In this document: in pieces, positions 8,138 to 16,898 of the stretch
Position numbering within the stretch: the first letter of the stretch is position 1
Layout of the letters: every line of letters begins with the position of its first letter
NCBI RefSeq assembly: GCF_014648255.1
Contig: NZ_BMQT01000012.1
Location: forward strand, 99,251-163,250
DNA from: Nocardioides albus
GTDB taxonomy: Bacteria > Actinomycetota > Actinomycetes > Propionibacteriales > Nocardioidaceae
Direction of reading: 5' to 3'
DNA length: 64,000 nucleotides
Notes under the pieces: model-generated
What the model was told of the DNA's origin: nothing
Seen by the model: the letters and a program-made list of their open reading frames with translations, nothing else
Database searches by the model: none
Made by a program: the position numbers and the translations under genes

Positions 8138-10426
8138 TCAGGGCGTCGCGGTGGCGGTGCTCGCGGAAGCATTGCCCGCCGCGTCGATCGCGCGTACCGC
8201 ATAGGCCGCACCGATCTCCGCCGGCAGTCCCATCATGGTGTCGGTGGTCATCGCCACTGGGCGATCGTTCCTCAGCACCTGGTAGGTCACGCCTGGCTCG
8301 GGCGACCCGGTCCACGACAGCGAGGCCGTCACCCCGTCCGACACGACCTTCAGACCGGAAGGGGCAGCCGGGACGGCCGCGTCCGCACGAGCGAACCGGG
8401 CGAATCCGCCGGTCCACCGCTTGGAGATCGAGTCCCGGCCAGCATGTGTCAGGTCGCCGCCGACCCACATGGTCCCGTTCGAGTCCATCAGGCTCGCCCA
8501 CACCCCCGAACCCTCCCGGGTGGTGAACCGCGGCGCGAATGCAGTCTCGAGCGTCGCTTCGGAGCTGTCGTACGCGCCGATCTGATCGACCGCGCCGTGG
8601 TTCGAGGTCCCTCGAGTCCACTCCAGCATCCGCGACGCACCTTCGTAGACGTTCTCCGAGCAGTGGCACCCTGCGTACACGGTGTCCCCGTCGGCGACCA
8701 GCGTCTGACCGTCGCCACCGTTGTGGCTCAGCCAGGTCTGGCGCACCTGCATCGTGTCGGCGTCGTAGACGGCGAGCAGGTGCTCGGCTCCCGTGAGCCA
8801 CACGTCGTCCCCGACGGCGAGGACCGCCCCTTGCAGCGAGTAGACGTCGTGCGACTTGGAGATCGTCCAGGGGATCTGGCTCATGGTCGTGAGATCCATC
8901 GCCAGCGCACTGACGGCGTCGACGGACCCGTTCATGGTGAACCGGCCGGCGGCGTAGAGCCGATCGCCCTCGTCGGAGACGTCCAGGTCGAAGAGCGACC
9001 CGTTGAGGTTCGCCTTGAAGGTGCTGTCCGGAGAAAGGTCCTCCGCGGACAGACGCATGAGGTTGCGGCTGTAGACCTCGTGGGTCGAGCGCGCGCTTGT
9101 GGCGTGCGTGAACTTTCCACCGATGTAGAGGTGCCCGTCCTTCACCTCGGTGGCCCACACCGAGGGAAGCAACGTGCCGACCCGGTTGAGGAGCTTGGTC
9201 GTCACCGAGTCGTCGACATCCCCGGTCGAGGGGTCCATGACCGCGAGTCCCTGGTGGTCTTCGCCGTTCACGGTGGTGAACTCACCGCCCACGACCAGCC
9301 GACCGTCAGGCAGCACCTCCAGCGACCGCACCTGATCGTTCAGAGCCGGCCGGAAGGCCGAGACCCACTCACCCGAGCCGACGTCGAAGGCCGCCAGGTA
9401 CGGCTGATCCACCGAGTCCGTGCCGCGCCCATCGCGCTGGACCTTGGTGAAGTTCCCACCGACGTACATCACGCCGTCACCTTCGGCGAACGCCTGCACC
9501 TCGACGTCGTAGTAGCTGTCGTACGAGGGACCGACGCCGCTCACTCCCCACGGGTTCCACCGCGACTCGCTCTTCGCGACCGCGGGCCGGGTCACGGCAG
9601 GCGTACCTTCCGCTGGAAGCTCTCCGAAGTCGGAGCTGAAGCGCGCCGGACGGAGGTAGACCTGGGTGAACGGCTTGGTGACCTGCGTCCCGTTCTTGTA
9701 GAGGTAGCTGCTGCCCGAGGTCGAACCGCCCAGGACGTTCACGGGGTCCGTGATGCCCCATCCTTCTGACCAGCCCGACTTGGCGTCCGTCGTGGTGTTC
9801 ACGTCGAAGGCGAGGTTGGTGTCGCTTCCGAATCGAGCGCCCGTGCCGCCGGCTGTGGGGGTGCCGTCGAACAGAGCGTTGGTGACCGGCATCGCTGACT
9901 CGAACTGCCACGTCCACCCCGGCTGGCCCTCGCCGCCGAACTGGAACTGCGCCTCCTGCCACCTGGTCCCAGCCGCGTCTGTCGCGCGTCTCAGCCGCAC
10001 CCAGGTGTCATCGACCCGCAGATCACCGAGCAAGGCGTCCACGGTCGCGACCGGCAGCTGGCGAGGCGAGAACCCGTCGACGCTCGCGACGTCGGTCCGT
10101 ACGTCTGCGGTCGTGCCGCGCCCGCTCGCGGCCGGGCTCCACCCCTCACGGCCGCGGCCGACGAGCACCCAGCCTCCACCGCTGGTCACCTGGTCGCAGT
10201 AGAACTGGTCGGCGATGACCAGCTCCGGCGTCCACAGCCAGTAGGTGCCCGACGGCGCGTCCGGCCGCACCTGCTTGATCTCCCAGCACGACCCGGCCGG
10301 GTTCGACTCCGTGCCCAGCGGTGCCGTCGGCGGCGGAGCGCCGGCGACCGGGGCTCCCAGGCCGAGCACGGCCGCCAGCGCGATCGATGCGGCCCAGCCG
10401 GCGCGATTGCGCTGGAGCATGTTCAT
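8138..10426 (-). CDS. Secreted fibrinogen-like/beta-propeller/FN3 protein lacking the jelly roll
   Basis: A 762-aa paralogue of the giants. Start ATG 10426 lies behind GGGAAGGAAG. Signal peptide (AALAAVLGLGAPVAGA), fibrinogen-like domain (SCWEIKQVRP, QFYCDQVTSGGGWVLVGRG), propeller (MYVGGNFTKVQRD, LVVGGEFTTV, YIGGKFTHA, WVGGDLTHA) and FN3 (about 680-760) are all present. It then stops at AGNASASTATATP, whereas the three paralogues continue for 150-160 residues into a jelly roll. It is the last gene of the long minus-strand series, 41 bp after the GH16 gene. The missing domain may reflect a deletion at the convergence point. A surface-binding role is inferred. Confidence 0.84.
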   Translation of the reverse strand: MNMLQRNRAGWAASIALAAVLGLGAPVAGAPPPTAPLGTESNPAGSCWEIKQVRPDAPSGTYWLWTPELVIADQFYCDQVTSGGGWVLVGRGREGWSPAASGRGTTADVRTDVASVDGFSPRQLPVATVDALLGDLRVDDTWVRLRRATDAAGTRWQEAQFQFGGEGQPGWTWQFESAMPVTNALFDGTPTAGGTGARFGSDTNLAFDVNTTTDAKSGWSEGWGITDPVNVLGGSTSGSSYLYKNGTQVTKPFTQVYLRPARFSSDFGELPAEGTPAVTRPAVAKSESRWNPWGVSGVGPSYDSYYDVEVQAFAEGDGVMYVGGNFTKVQRDGRGTDSVDQPYLAAFDVGSGEWVSAFRPALNDQVRSLEVLPDGRLVVGGEFTTVNGEDHQGLAVMDPSTGDVDDSVTTKLLNRVGTLLPSVWATEVKDGHLYIGGKFTHATSARSTHEVYSRNLMRLSAEDLSPDSTFKANLNGSLFDLDVSDEGDRLYAAGRFTMNGSVDAVSALAMDLTTMSQIPWTISKSHDVYSLQGAVLAVGDDVWLTGAEHLLAVYDADTMQVRQTWLSHNGGDGQTLVADGDTVYAGCHCSENVYEGASRMLEWTRGTSNHGAVDQIGAYDSSEATLETAFAPRFTTREGSGVWASLMDSNGTMWVGGDLTHAGRDSISKRWTGGFARFARADAAVPAAPSGLKVVSDGVTASLSWTGSPEPGVTYQVLRNDRPVAMTTDTMMGLPAEIGAAYAVRAIDAAGNASASTATATP

Positions 10427-10467
10427 CGACTTCCTTCCCGAGTCAGGAGAAACGTCACGCGGTGACC

Positions 10468-11535
10468 TCAGTCCCGCACCCACGTGTGGATGTAGTCGAG
10501 GTGCATGACGGACTCCGACGCAGACCAGTCGGTCGTGTGGTCCGGCATCCCGTTCCAGTCGCCGCCGACGTTGAGGTTGATCCGGATGTTCCAGCTCTTG
10601 CCTACCTCGTAGTACCTGTCGAACCACGACGGCTCACCCGACTTGAAGGTGGCGGTCGGGACACCGTCGACCCACATCCGGATCGATCCCGGAGTCTTCA
10701 CCATCGAGTAGACGTGCCAGCCGTCGGCCGTGCCGGGAAGCTCGGAGTACTTCTTCACCTCGACATCCTGCTCACGGCCAGGACCGTAGGCGGTGTGCAC
10801 CGTGTGATGGGTGGCTGGATCGTTGACCTCGCGCCCGAAGGTCTCGATCAAGTCGATCTCGCCGGACGAGCGGTCGTCGGGGCGCAGCCACAGCGGAGCC
10901 GGCCAGAGCCCGCGCTCCACCGGCACCTTGGCCCGCACCTCGAGCCGGAACTCGTCGGGCAGCGCGGCCTTGTCGTTGCTGTCCACGTAACCCGAGGTGT
11001 AGTTCCAGCCCGCCACGTCCTGCTTCTTGGCCCGGAGGTGGAGCAGCCCCTGGTCCACCTTGACGTTGTCGCGCATGAACAGCGCCTCCTGGTTGGGTGC
11101 CTGCCCGTAGTCGCGTACGTTCCACCGGCTGCTGTCGAGATCTGTGAAGTCGTCCCGCCACAGCGTTCGCCACCCATCAGGGTCCTCTGCCTCCGCGTCA
11201 GACCCTGCGTTCGGGGAGGTGGCACCGCGCTTGGTCGAGCCTTCGTCCTCCTGCTTGCCAGTGCCCTTGCCCGCCTTCGACCCCTCGCTCGCGCGGGGTC
11301 CGTCCTCCGGGGTGAGCGGGCTGGGTGCCTCGATGGTCTGCGGCGTGGTCTCAGGTGACGGCGACGACGACGGGCCCGGAAGGCCGTCCTGGCTCTTCCT
11401 CTCGCCGCCGGTCGGGTCAGTCTCGTCCCGCAGCTGACATGCGGTGAACAGCCCTGCCGAGACGGCGACGACGACAACGCCCACCGCTAGCCGGACACGA
11501 CGTGTCGGGATCTTACGAATCGAGTCTTGTTGCAT
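10468..11535 (-). CDS. Glycoside hydrolase family 16 (beta-glucanase-like), exported
   Basis: A 355-aa protein starting at ATG 11535 with GAGGAAGG upstream. Residues 15-33 form an export helix ending in FTAC, so it may be a lipoprotein with Cys33, although Phe at -3 is atypical. A Pro/Ser/Thr-rich linker runs to about 120. The catalytic domain (about 125-355) carries the GH16 signature GEIDLIETFG, with E226 as expected nucleophile, D228, and E231 as acid/base. GH16 enzymes cut beta-1,3/1,4-glucans, agars and related polymers. Placed between two giant surface proteins and downstream of a polysaccharide biosynthesis operon, it may trim or release the polymer made by the locus. Confidence 0.88.
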   Translation of the reverse strand: MQQDSIRKIPTRRVRLAVGVVVVAVSAGLFTACQLRDETDPTGGERKSQDGLPGPSSSPSPETTPQTIEAPSPLTPEDGPRASEGSKAGKGTGKQEDEGSTKRGATSPNAGSDAEAEDPDGWRTLWRDDFTDLDSSRWNVRDYGQAPNQEALFMRDNVKVDQGLLHLRAKKQDVAGWNYTSGYVDSNDKAALPDEFRLEVRAKVPVERGLWPAPLWLRPDDRSSGEIDLIETFGREVNDPATHHTVHTAYGPGREQDVEVKKYSELPGTADGWHVYSMVKTPGSIRMWVDGVPTATFKSGEPSWFDRYYEVGKSWNIRINLNVGGDWNGMPDHTTDWSASESVMHLDYIHTWVRD

Positions 11536-11569
11536 GTGTGGGACCTTCCTCGAGCTCGTCATCGGGCGG

Positions 11570-14461
11570 CTAACGACCGTCGGTCGCGAGGGCCGCACTC
11601 AGATCGAACGTATGGCTGGGCGTCTTGCGGTAGTTGGAATGAACTTCAGCGGTCAAGACGTTGGTGCCGGTCTCGAGCAGGTCGCGCGGAACCACGACCT
11701 TCACGGTGGAGGTGGATGCGGACGACGAGCTCACCGCCGAGGATGCGTACGTGTTCTCGGTCAGCGCGCCGCCGGGCAGGTTCTCTCGAACGATCTCGGT
11801 GCCGTTGAGATAGACGGCGACGCCGTCGTCCACCCGGACCGTGACCTCGAGCCCGTCGCCCGACGCCGATTCCGGGACCTCGAACGCCCGCGCGTAGTAG
11901 GACGTGATCGGGCGCGACCCGTCCGCGGCTGCGGGAATCTCCGTGGCGACGTCGGTCGTCCCCCAGCCGAGCGGCGCCGGGCCGTACGCGTCGAGCGACC
12001 CGACTGCCGGCCAACCGCGGGGCGTGCCCTGGCCGTACGAGACGTCCCACTGTGCCCCGTTCGGCACCACCAGCGCCGGGGCGTCAGCGGCCGACTCGAC
12101 GGCAGTGCTTGCCGAGGCGTTGCCCGCGGCCTCGATCGTCCGGACGGTGTATTGCGCGCCGTCGGTGGCAGGCACGGTGAGGGTGGTCTCGGTGGTCGTG
12201 CCGACTGGGCGGCCGTTCCGGAGCACCTGGTAGGTGACGCCGTTCTCACCCGGACCGGTCCACGACAGGATGTGTGAGGAGCCGTCGGCCAAGACCCTCA
12301 GGTCGGAGGGCTTCTCCGGCGCGGCAGCGTCCCTCGCACCGAACCGTGCGAATCCTCCGGTCCACCGCTTCGCCAGGGTGTCCCTCGCCGCGTGGGTGAG
12401 GTCACCCCCCACCCACAACGTCCCGTTCGAGTCCACCAGGCTCGCCCACGCACCCGAACCCTGGCGCGTGGAGAACCGCGGTGAGAACGTCTGCTCGAGG
12501 CTCGCTCCGGAGTTGCTGAATGCGCCGATCTGCTCGATGGCGCCGTGGTCGACGGTGCCTTCGACCCGCGATGCGTAGGTGCGCGACCCTTCATAGGTGT
12601 TCTCCGAGCAGTGGCAGCCGGCATACACGGTGTCGCCGGCAGCGGTCAGGGTCTGCCCGTCCCCGCCTGCTTGCTGGATCCAGGTCTGACGCACCTGCAT
12701 AGTGGCGGTGTCATAGGAGGTCAGGAGGTGCTCGGCGCCGGTGATCCACACCGAGTTCCCGGCCGCGACGACGGCCTGCTGACGCGTGTTGCTGTCGCGC
12801 TGGTCCGAGAACACGAGCGTCCACGGAACCTGGCTCTGGTCACCGAGATCGACTGCGAGGCCGCGGTAGGCGGGCGCCGAGCCGTTGAGGCTGAACATGC
12901 CGGCGGCATAGAGCCGGTCCCCGGCGGCGCTGGCATCGAGCGACCACACCGAGCCGTTGAGCTCGACCTTCATCGCCCGGTCCGGGGTCAGGTCGGCCGC
13001 GCTCAGGCGCAGGAGGTTGCGCCCGTAGACCTCGTCGGGAAGCTTCTCGTTGGTCGCATGCGTGAACCGGCCGCCGATGTAGAGCCAACCGTCCTCCAGG
13101 TCCATCGTGCGGACCGCCGGCAGCAGTCCACCGACCCGGTTGACGAGCGAAGTCGTGAAGTACGGGTCGACCTGGCCCACCTTGGTGTCGAGCACGACGA
13201 GACCCTGGTGATCCACGCCGGATGCCTGGGTGAATTCGCCCCCGACGGCGAGGCGGTTGTCGTCGAGGACCGCCAGCGACTGCACCTGCCCGTTCAGCTG
13301 CGGCCGGAAGGTCTGGATCCACTCACCCGAGTTGACGTCGAACGCCGCCAGATACGGCTGGTTGACGGCGTCAGCACCCGATGCGTTGCGCTGGATCGTG
13401 GTGAAGTTGCCACCGACGTACATCACGCCGTCGCCCTCGGCGAATGCCTGGACCTCGACGTCGTAGAAGCTGTTGGACTCCGGCGCCAGTCCGGTGACAC
13501 CCCAAGGGTTCCACCGCGAGAGACTGGAGGCGACCTCCGGCCCGGTGACCTCGGGAGTGCCTTCCGGCGGCGGCGCCGGGAAGTCCTTGCTGTTCAGCTC
13601 TGGTCGCAGGAACACCTGCGTGAACGGTCGCGTCGCCTGCCCGCCGTCCTTGTACAGATGGTTCGAGCTCGACTTCGAGCCGCCGAGTCCGTTGTTCCAG
13701 TCGCGGATCCCCCACCCCGTCCGCCAGCCCGACGTCGAGCTGATGACGGTGTGCACGTCGTAGAGCACGCTCGCGCTCGTCTTTCCGAACGAGGCCGCGG
13801 TGCCGCTCCCGATCACGGTGCCGTCGAACGACACGTCTGCGACAGGCAGGTCGGTCTCCAGCTGCCACGACCACTCCGGTCGGGCCTGGGCGTAACGGAA
13901 CCGCACCTCCTGGCGCTTGCTGCCGTCCGCGCTGACCGCGCGCCGCAACCGGACGGTCTGCTCGTCCACCCGCTTCCCGCCCAGCAGGCCGGTGATCGTC
14001 TCGACCGGCAGCGTACGCGGGGCGAATGCCTCCGGTCCGTCGACGACGTCCCGGACGTCTGCGCTCGTACCTTGGCCTGTCGCGGCGTGGCTCCACCCGT
14101 CGCGGCCACGACCGATCAGCACCCAACCTCCGCCGTCGGTCTCCTGGTCGCAGTAGAACTGGTCCGCGACCACCAGGTCCGGCGTCCACAGCCAGTAGTT
14201 CCCGGAAGGAGCGTCGGTACGCTCCTGCTTGATCTCCCAGCAGGACGCCGCCGGGTTCGACTCGGATCCGACGGGGCCTAGGGGTTCCGTCGCTGACGTC
14301 GCTGACGTCGTCGTCGTGGTCGTCGTGGTCGTCGTGGTCGTCGCCCGCGCAGGAGCGGCGACCGTCTGGAGGCCGATTCCGAGACCGGCCACGAGTGTGA
14401 CGGCGAGGACGGGCACAGCCGCTCGCTGAGCGCGCCGTAGAGGTCGAGATGAAGCAGGCAC
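11570..14461 (-). CDS. Secreted fibrinogen-like/beta-propeller/FN3/jelly-roll protein with poly-Thr tract
   Basis: A 963-aa paralogue of the giants, with GTG start 14461 behind GAAGGA. Order: signal peptide ending near APARA, a run of 12 threonines (residues 41-52), fibrinogen-like domain (SCWEIKQERT, QFYCDQETDGGGWVLIGRG), beta-propeller (MYVGGNFTTIQRN, LAVGGEFTQA, YIGGRFTHA, WVGGDLTHA), FN3 (about 700-790), C-terminal jelly roll (YYARAFEVP, VYLNGTEIVRENLP). Domain order equals that of 2194-5127, but the sequence is closer to 8138-10426 in the N-terminal half. The gene lies 26 bp after the 224-aa paralogue gene. It probably mediates adhesion or polymer binding outside the cell. Confidence 0.85.
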   Translation of the reverse strand: MPASSRPLRRAQRAAVPVLAVTLVAGLGIGLQTVAAPARATTTTTTTTTTTTSATSATEPLGPVGSESNPAASCWEIKQERTDAPSGNYWLWTPDLVVADQFYCDQETDGGGWVLIGRGRDGWSHAATGQGTSADVRDVVDGPEAFAPRTLPVETITGLLGGKRVDEQTVRLRRAVSADGSKRQEVRFRYAQARPEWSWQLETDLPVADVSFDGTVIGSGTAASFGKTSASVLYDVHTVISSTSGWRTGWGIRDWNNGLGGSKSSSNHLYKDGGQATRPFTQVFLRPELNSKDFPAPPPEGTPEVTGPEVASSLSRWNPWGVTGLAPESNSFYDVEVQAFAEGDGVMYVGGNFTTIQRNASGADAVNQPYLAAFDVNSGEWIQTFRPQLNGQVQSLAVLDDNRLAVGGEFTQASGVDHQGLVVLDTKVGQVDPYFTTSLVNRVGGLLPAVRTMDLEDGWLYIGGRFTHATNEKLPDEVYGRNLLRLSAADLTPDRAMKVELNGSVWSLDASAAGDRLYAAGMFSLNGSAPAYRGLAVDLGDQSQVPWTLVFSDQRDSNTRQQAVVAAGNSVWITGAEHLLTSYDTATMQVRQTWIQQAGGDGQTLTAAGDTVYAGCHCSENTYEGSRTYASRVEGTVDHGAIEQIGAFSNSGASLEQTFSPRFSTRQGSGAWASLVDSNGTLWVGGDLTHAARDTLAKRWTGGFARFGARDAAAPEKPSDLRVLADGSSHILSWTGPGENGVTYQVLRNGRPVGTTTETTLTVPATDGAQYTVRTIEAAGNASASTAVESAADAPALVVPNGAQWDVSYGQGTPRGWPAVGSLDAYGPAPLGWGTTDVATEIPAAADGSRPITSYYARAFEVPESASGDGLEVTVRVDDGVAVYLNGTEIVRENLPGGALTENTYASSAVSSSSASTSTVKVVVPRDLLETGTNVLTAEVHSNYRKTPSHTFDLSAALATDGR
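14306..14341 (-). repeat. 36-bp microsatellite encoding 12 threonines
   Basis: Codons ACG/ACC repeat largely as a 9-bp unit (ACGACCACG). The tract lies directly after the signal peptide cleavage region of the giant protein and is absent from its paralogues. Slippage would change length without shifting frame. It may act as an O-glycosylated spacer. Confidence 0.8.
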
Positions 14462-14487
14462 TTTGGGTCCTTCGGAGATGTTCAGGC

Positions 14488-15162
14488 TCAGCAGTCGGGG
14501 TTCTTCGCGAAGGTGCGGGACAGCACCTTCCAGTCGCCCTCGACAAGAGCCAGGTCAAAGAGTGAGCGGGAGCGAGTGACAGTGCCCGAGGTCATGTCCC
14601 TCCCTGCAGAGTTGCGGACGACCACGTCAGAGGTGTCCACACACGTACGGAGTGTCAGCGCAGCCGGTTTCGTCGGATCGTCGACCTTGACCACCGCGAG
14701 GCCATCGAGCTTCGCGGCGCCTTCGATCGTCCACCCGAGGTCTTGCCGTTCGAGCTGGGTGTTGGAGATCTCCTCAGCCATGTACTTGCCGACGACCTCG
14801 GGGAGATCGAGCTCCTCACCCTGAGGGAGGGGTGCGAAGAGAGCGTCGAGCGAGGTGTCGACGCTCGCCACCGCCTCGGTCACCACCTCGGGATCGACAC
14901 GGACCTTCTTGCCCGCGGCCGCCAGCTCGGCAGCGCTCAGCCCCGTACCCGTCGGTTGTCGCGGGACGTGAGACATCGACGTCTCGGCCTTCCGGCCGCG
15001 CTCTTCGCCCGCGTCATCGTCGGGTTTCGACGCCTCCGTGACCCGGTCCGGGAGCTTCGGCGGCCCGCCCGACTCCGCGGCGGCGACGGCGACGCCGACC
15101 CCGGTCACGAGCAGCGCCGCCGTCCCTCCGAGGACGACGCGCTGGCGAGCAGTGGTCGCCAT
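14488..15162 (-). CDS. Secreted/anchored hypothetical protein, paralogue of 1437-2111
   Basis: A 224-aa protein, ATG 15162. An N-terminal membrane helix (VVLGGTAALLVTGVGVAVAA) is followed by an Asp/Glu/Lys-rich linker and a C-terminal domain with CVDTSDVVVRNSAGRDMT, TVTRSRS and a final NPDC. It matches the plus-strand protein at 1437-2111 along its whole length, and both sit immediately before a giant fibrinogen-like gene. That linkage, kept in two copies, suggests the small protein works with the giants, for example in export, anchoring or assembly. No known family was recognised. Confidence 0.75.
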   Translation of the reverse strand: MATTARQRVVLGGTAALLVTGVGVAVAAAESGGPPKLPDRVTEASKPDDDAGEERGRKAETSMSHVPRQPTGTGLSAAELAAAGKKVRVDPEVVTEAVASVDTSLDALFAPLPQGEELDLPEVVGKYMAEEISNTQLERQDLGWTIEGAAKLDGLAVVKVDDPTKPAALTLRTCVDTSDVVVRNSAGRDMTSGTVTRSRSLFDLALVEGDWKVLSRTFAKNPDC

Positions 15163-15165
15163 CGC

Positions 15166-16083
15166 TCACAGACCCTTTCCATGGGCGTTGACGGTGCGCA
15201 CCAGCCAGGGTCCGGAGACCACCCGCGACGACACGGCCAGCGCACCCCACGCCCGCAGACTGCTGGCCTTGGCGCGCAGGGACGTCGCCGCCCAGCGACG
15301 GGCCACCTTGTGGTTTCCGGCCAAGGCGCAGGCGAAGGCGATCTGGCCGGCGATACGTGCCAGGCCGGTGCGGTCGTCACGAATCTCGGGATACTTGCCG
15401 ACGATGTAGGCCAGGCCGTCCGCGTTGGTCTGCCACTTGCTCGTGAAGAACGAGGGCCGGTCCCAGTGCACGACCACCAGCGGCCCGTCGCAAGCGACCA
15501 CCGGACCGTGGTTCGTCGCCCGGAGCAGCAGCTCGTAGTCCTCGCCGAACGAGCCCGGCACGAGCTCGTCAACGAGACCGACCGGCCCCAGCAGGTCCTC
15601 GCGTCGCAGCATGAATCCCGAGGGGTGGTACTCGGTGATGCGCGAGGTGAGGAAGTCGGCGTGCTCGGCGCGCGCGGGTGCCGTACGCACGATCGACTGC
15701 CCACCGGTGATGACCTCGATGCTGGCCGCGACCAGGACGGCGTCGGGGTTGTCGGCAAGGAGATGGAGCTGACGGCGGGTCTTGGTCGGACGCCACTCGT
15801 CGTCGTCGTCGCAGAACGCGACCAGATCACCGGTCGCCGCGAGGATCCCGGTGTTGCGGCCACCCGCAAGACCGGGCGTACGGTCGTTGGTGATCGTGCG
15901 CAGGCTTCGCCCGGGGAGGACGATCACGTCGTCGAGCGGGTCCACCTCGACCCGATCGAAGACGACGACCGTCTCGATCGTCCCTTGATAGTCCTGGGCC
16001 ATGACAGAGCGGATCGCACGGCGGAGCAGGTCTTCCCGCCCGCCGCGGGTGGCGATCACGCAGGTGACGGTCGGCTGGCTCAT
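15166..16083 (-). CDS. Family 2 glycosyltransferase
   Basis: A 305-aa GT-A fold enzyme. The start TVTCVIATRGGREDLLRRAIRS and the DxD-type motif in VAFCDDDDEWRP (about residue 95) are characteristic of GT2, which use nucleotide-sugar donors. There is no membrane helix, so it acts at the cytoplasmic face. ATG 16083 overlaps the stop of the CDP-alcohol transferase gene by 4 bp (ATGA), indicating translational coupling in the polysaccharide operon. Donor and acceptor cannot be told from sequence. Confidence 0.88.
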   Translation of the reverse strand: MSQPTVTCVIATRGGREDLLRRAIRSVMAQDYQGTIETVVVFDRVEVDPLDDVIVLPGRSLRTITNDRTPGLAGGRNTGILAATGDLVAFCDDDDEWRPTKTRRQLHLLADNPDAVLVAASIEVITGGQSIVRTAPARAEHADFLTSRITEYHPSGFMLRREDLLGPVGLVDELVPGSFGEDYELLLRATNHGPVVACDGPLVVVHWDRPSFFTSKWQTNADGLAYIVGKYPEIRDDRTGLARIAGQIAFACALAGNHKVARRWAATSLRAKASSLRAWGALAVSSRVVSGPWLVRTVNAHGKGL

Positions 16084-16898
16084 CGAACATCCTTACGGGT
16101 GGGGCCGGCGAGCTCGAGGGCACGCCGGCGCATCGACACCGCGGCGTGGACGGCGTTGGTGGCGAACAGAAGCGCATAGAGCGCGAAGAACAGAGGCGGC
16201 CAGGCCCAGGCCAGGAACAGCCAGCACAAGGCTCCCGTGTCTGTGGGCAGCAAGAAGATCGACTGCAACGTTCCTCGCCGTGGCGACCCCTGGGCGACCC
16301 GTGCCGGCGCTTCCGTCGGCGTCCAGCGGCGCACCGCCGTGCGGCGCAAGTCCTTGCGCAGCTGCTCAGCGAGGATCTGGGACATGAACTGGGCGGCGGC
16401 CAGGGGCACGAACAGTGCCGCCGTGACCATGCCGAGCGTCGATCCGGACCACATTGCGACCAGGAGCACCGTCACGTGGATGGCCGGGACGCGCGCGGCG
16501 TCGAGCAGATGGTCGAGCCACTCGCCCTGCTTCGACGAGCGGCCGGTCAGGCGCGCGACCTGGCCGTCAGCCGAGTCGAGCACATAGCCGAGAGCGAGCA
16601 GCACCGCGGCGAGAGCACCCGCGATCACGGTCTGCGAGTGCAACGCCAGGAGCGCCCCCAGTCCCGCCAGTGAGAGCCCGAAGCTGATGAACGACACCGC
16701 GTTCGGCCCGACCCCGGTGGCGACGGCGGCAGAGGCGACGACACGCGCCGCCCGCCGGTTGACCCAGCGGGTATATGCAGGCACGCCGTCGCCCGGCTTC
16801 TGCGCCGCGCCGATGGTGGCCCATGCCTCAGCGAAGGTCATCGACGTGTCAGCGGTGGTGCTCTCGACCGCCGCGAGCGTGGCCCTCGAGCCGCTCAT
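16080..16898 (-). CDS. CDP-alcohol phosphatidyltransferase family membrane protein
   Basis: A 272-aa membrane enzyme. The family motif is complete: D108-x2-D111-G-x2-A-R116-x8-G125-x3-D129-x3-D133 within DSADGQVARLTGRSS/KQGEWLDHLLD. Several transmembrane helices surround it. The family moves a phospho-alcohol from a CDP-linked donor onto an acceptor alcohol. ATG 16898 overlaps the preceding stop (ATGA), which rules out the longer upstream reading. Together with the TagD-like cytidylyltransferase of the same operon it may make a phosphodiester-linked polyol or inositol component rather than a membrane phospholipid; this is inference. Confidence 0.85.
   Translation of the reverse strand: MSGSRATLAAVESTTADTSMTFAEAWATIGAAQKPGDGVPAYTRWVNRRAARVVASAAVATGVGPNAVSFISFGLSLAGLGALLALHSQTVIAGALAAVLLALGYVLDSADGQVARLTGRSSKQGEWLDHLLDAARVPAIHVTVLLVAMWSGSTLGMVTAALFVPLAAAQFMSQILAEQLRKDLRRTAVRRWTPTEAPARVAQGSPRRGTLQSIFLLPTDTGALCWLFLAWAWPPLFFALYALLFATNAVHAAVSMRRRALELAGPTRKDVR

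Noticed and set aside
15105..15869. Long minus-strand open frame over the GT2 gene
   Set aside because: Arg/Ser/Pro-rich shadow of the GT2 gene in another frame, with no domain; the GT2 reading explains the region.
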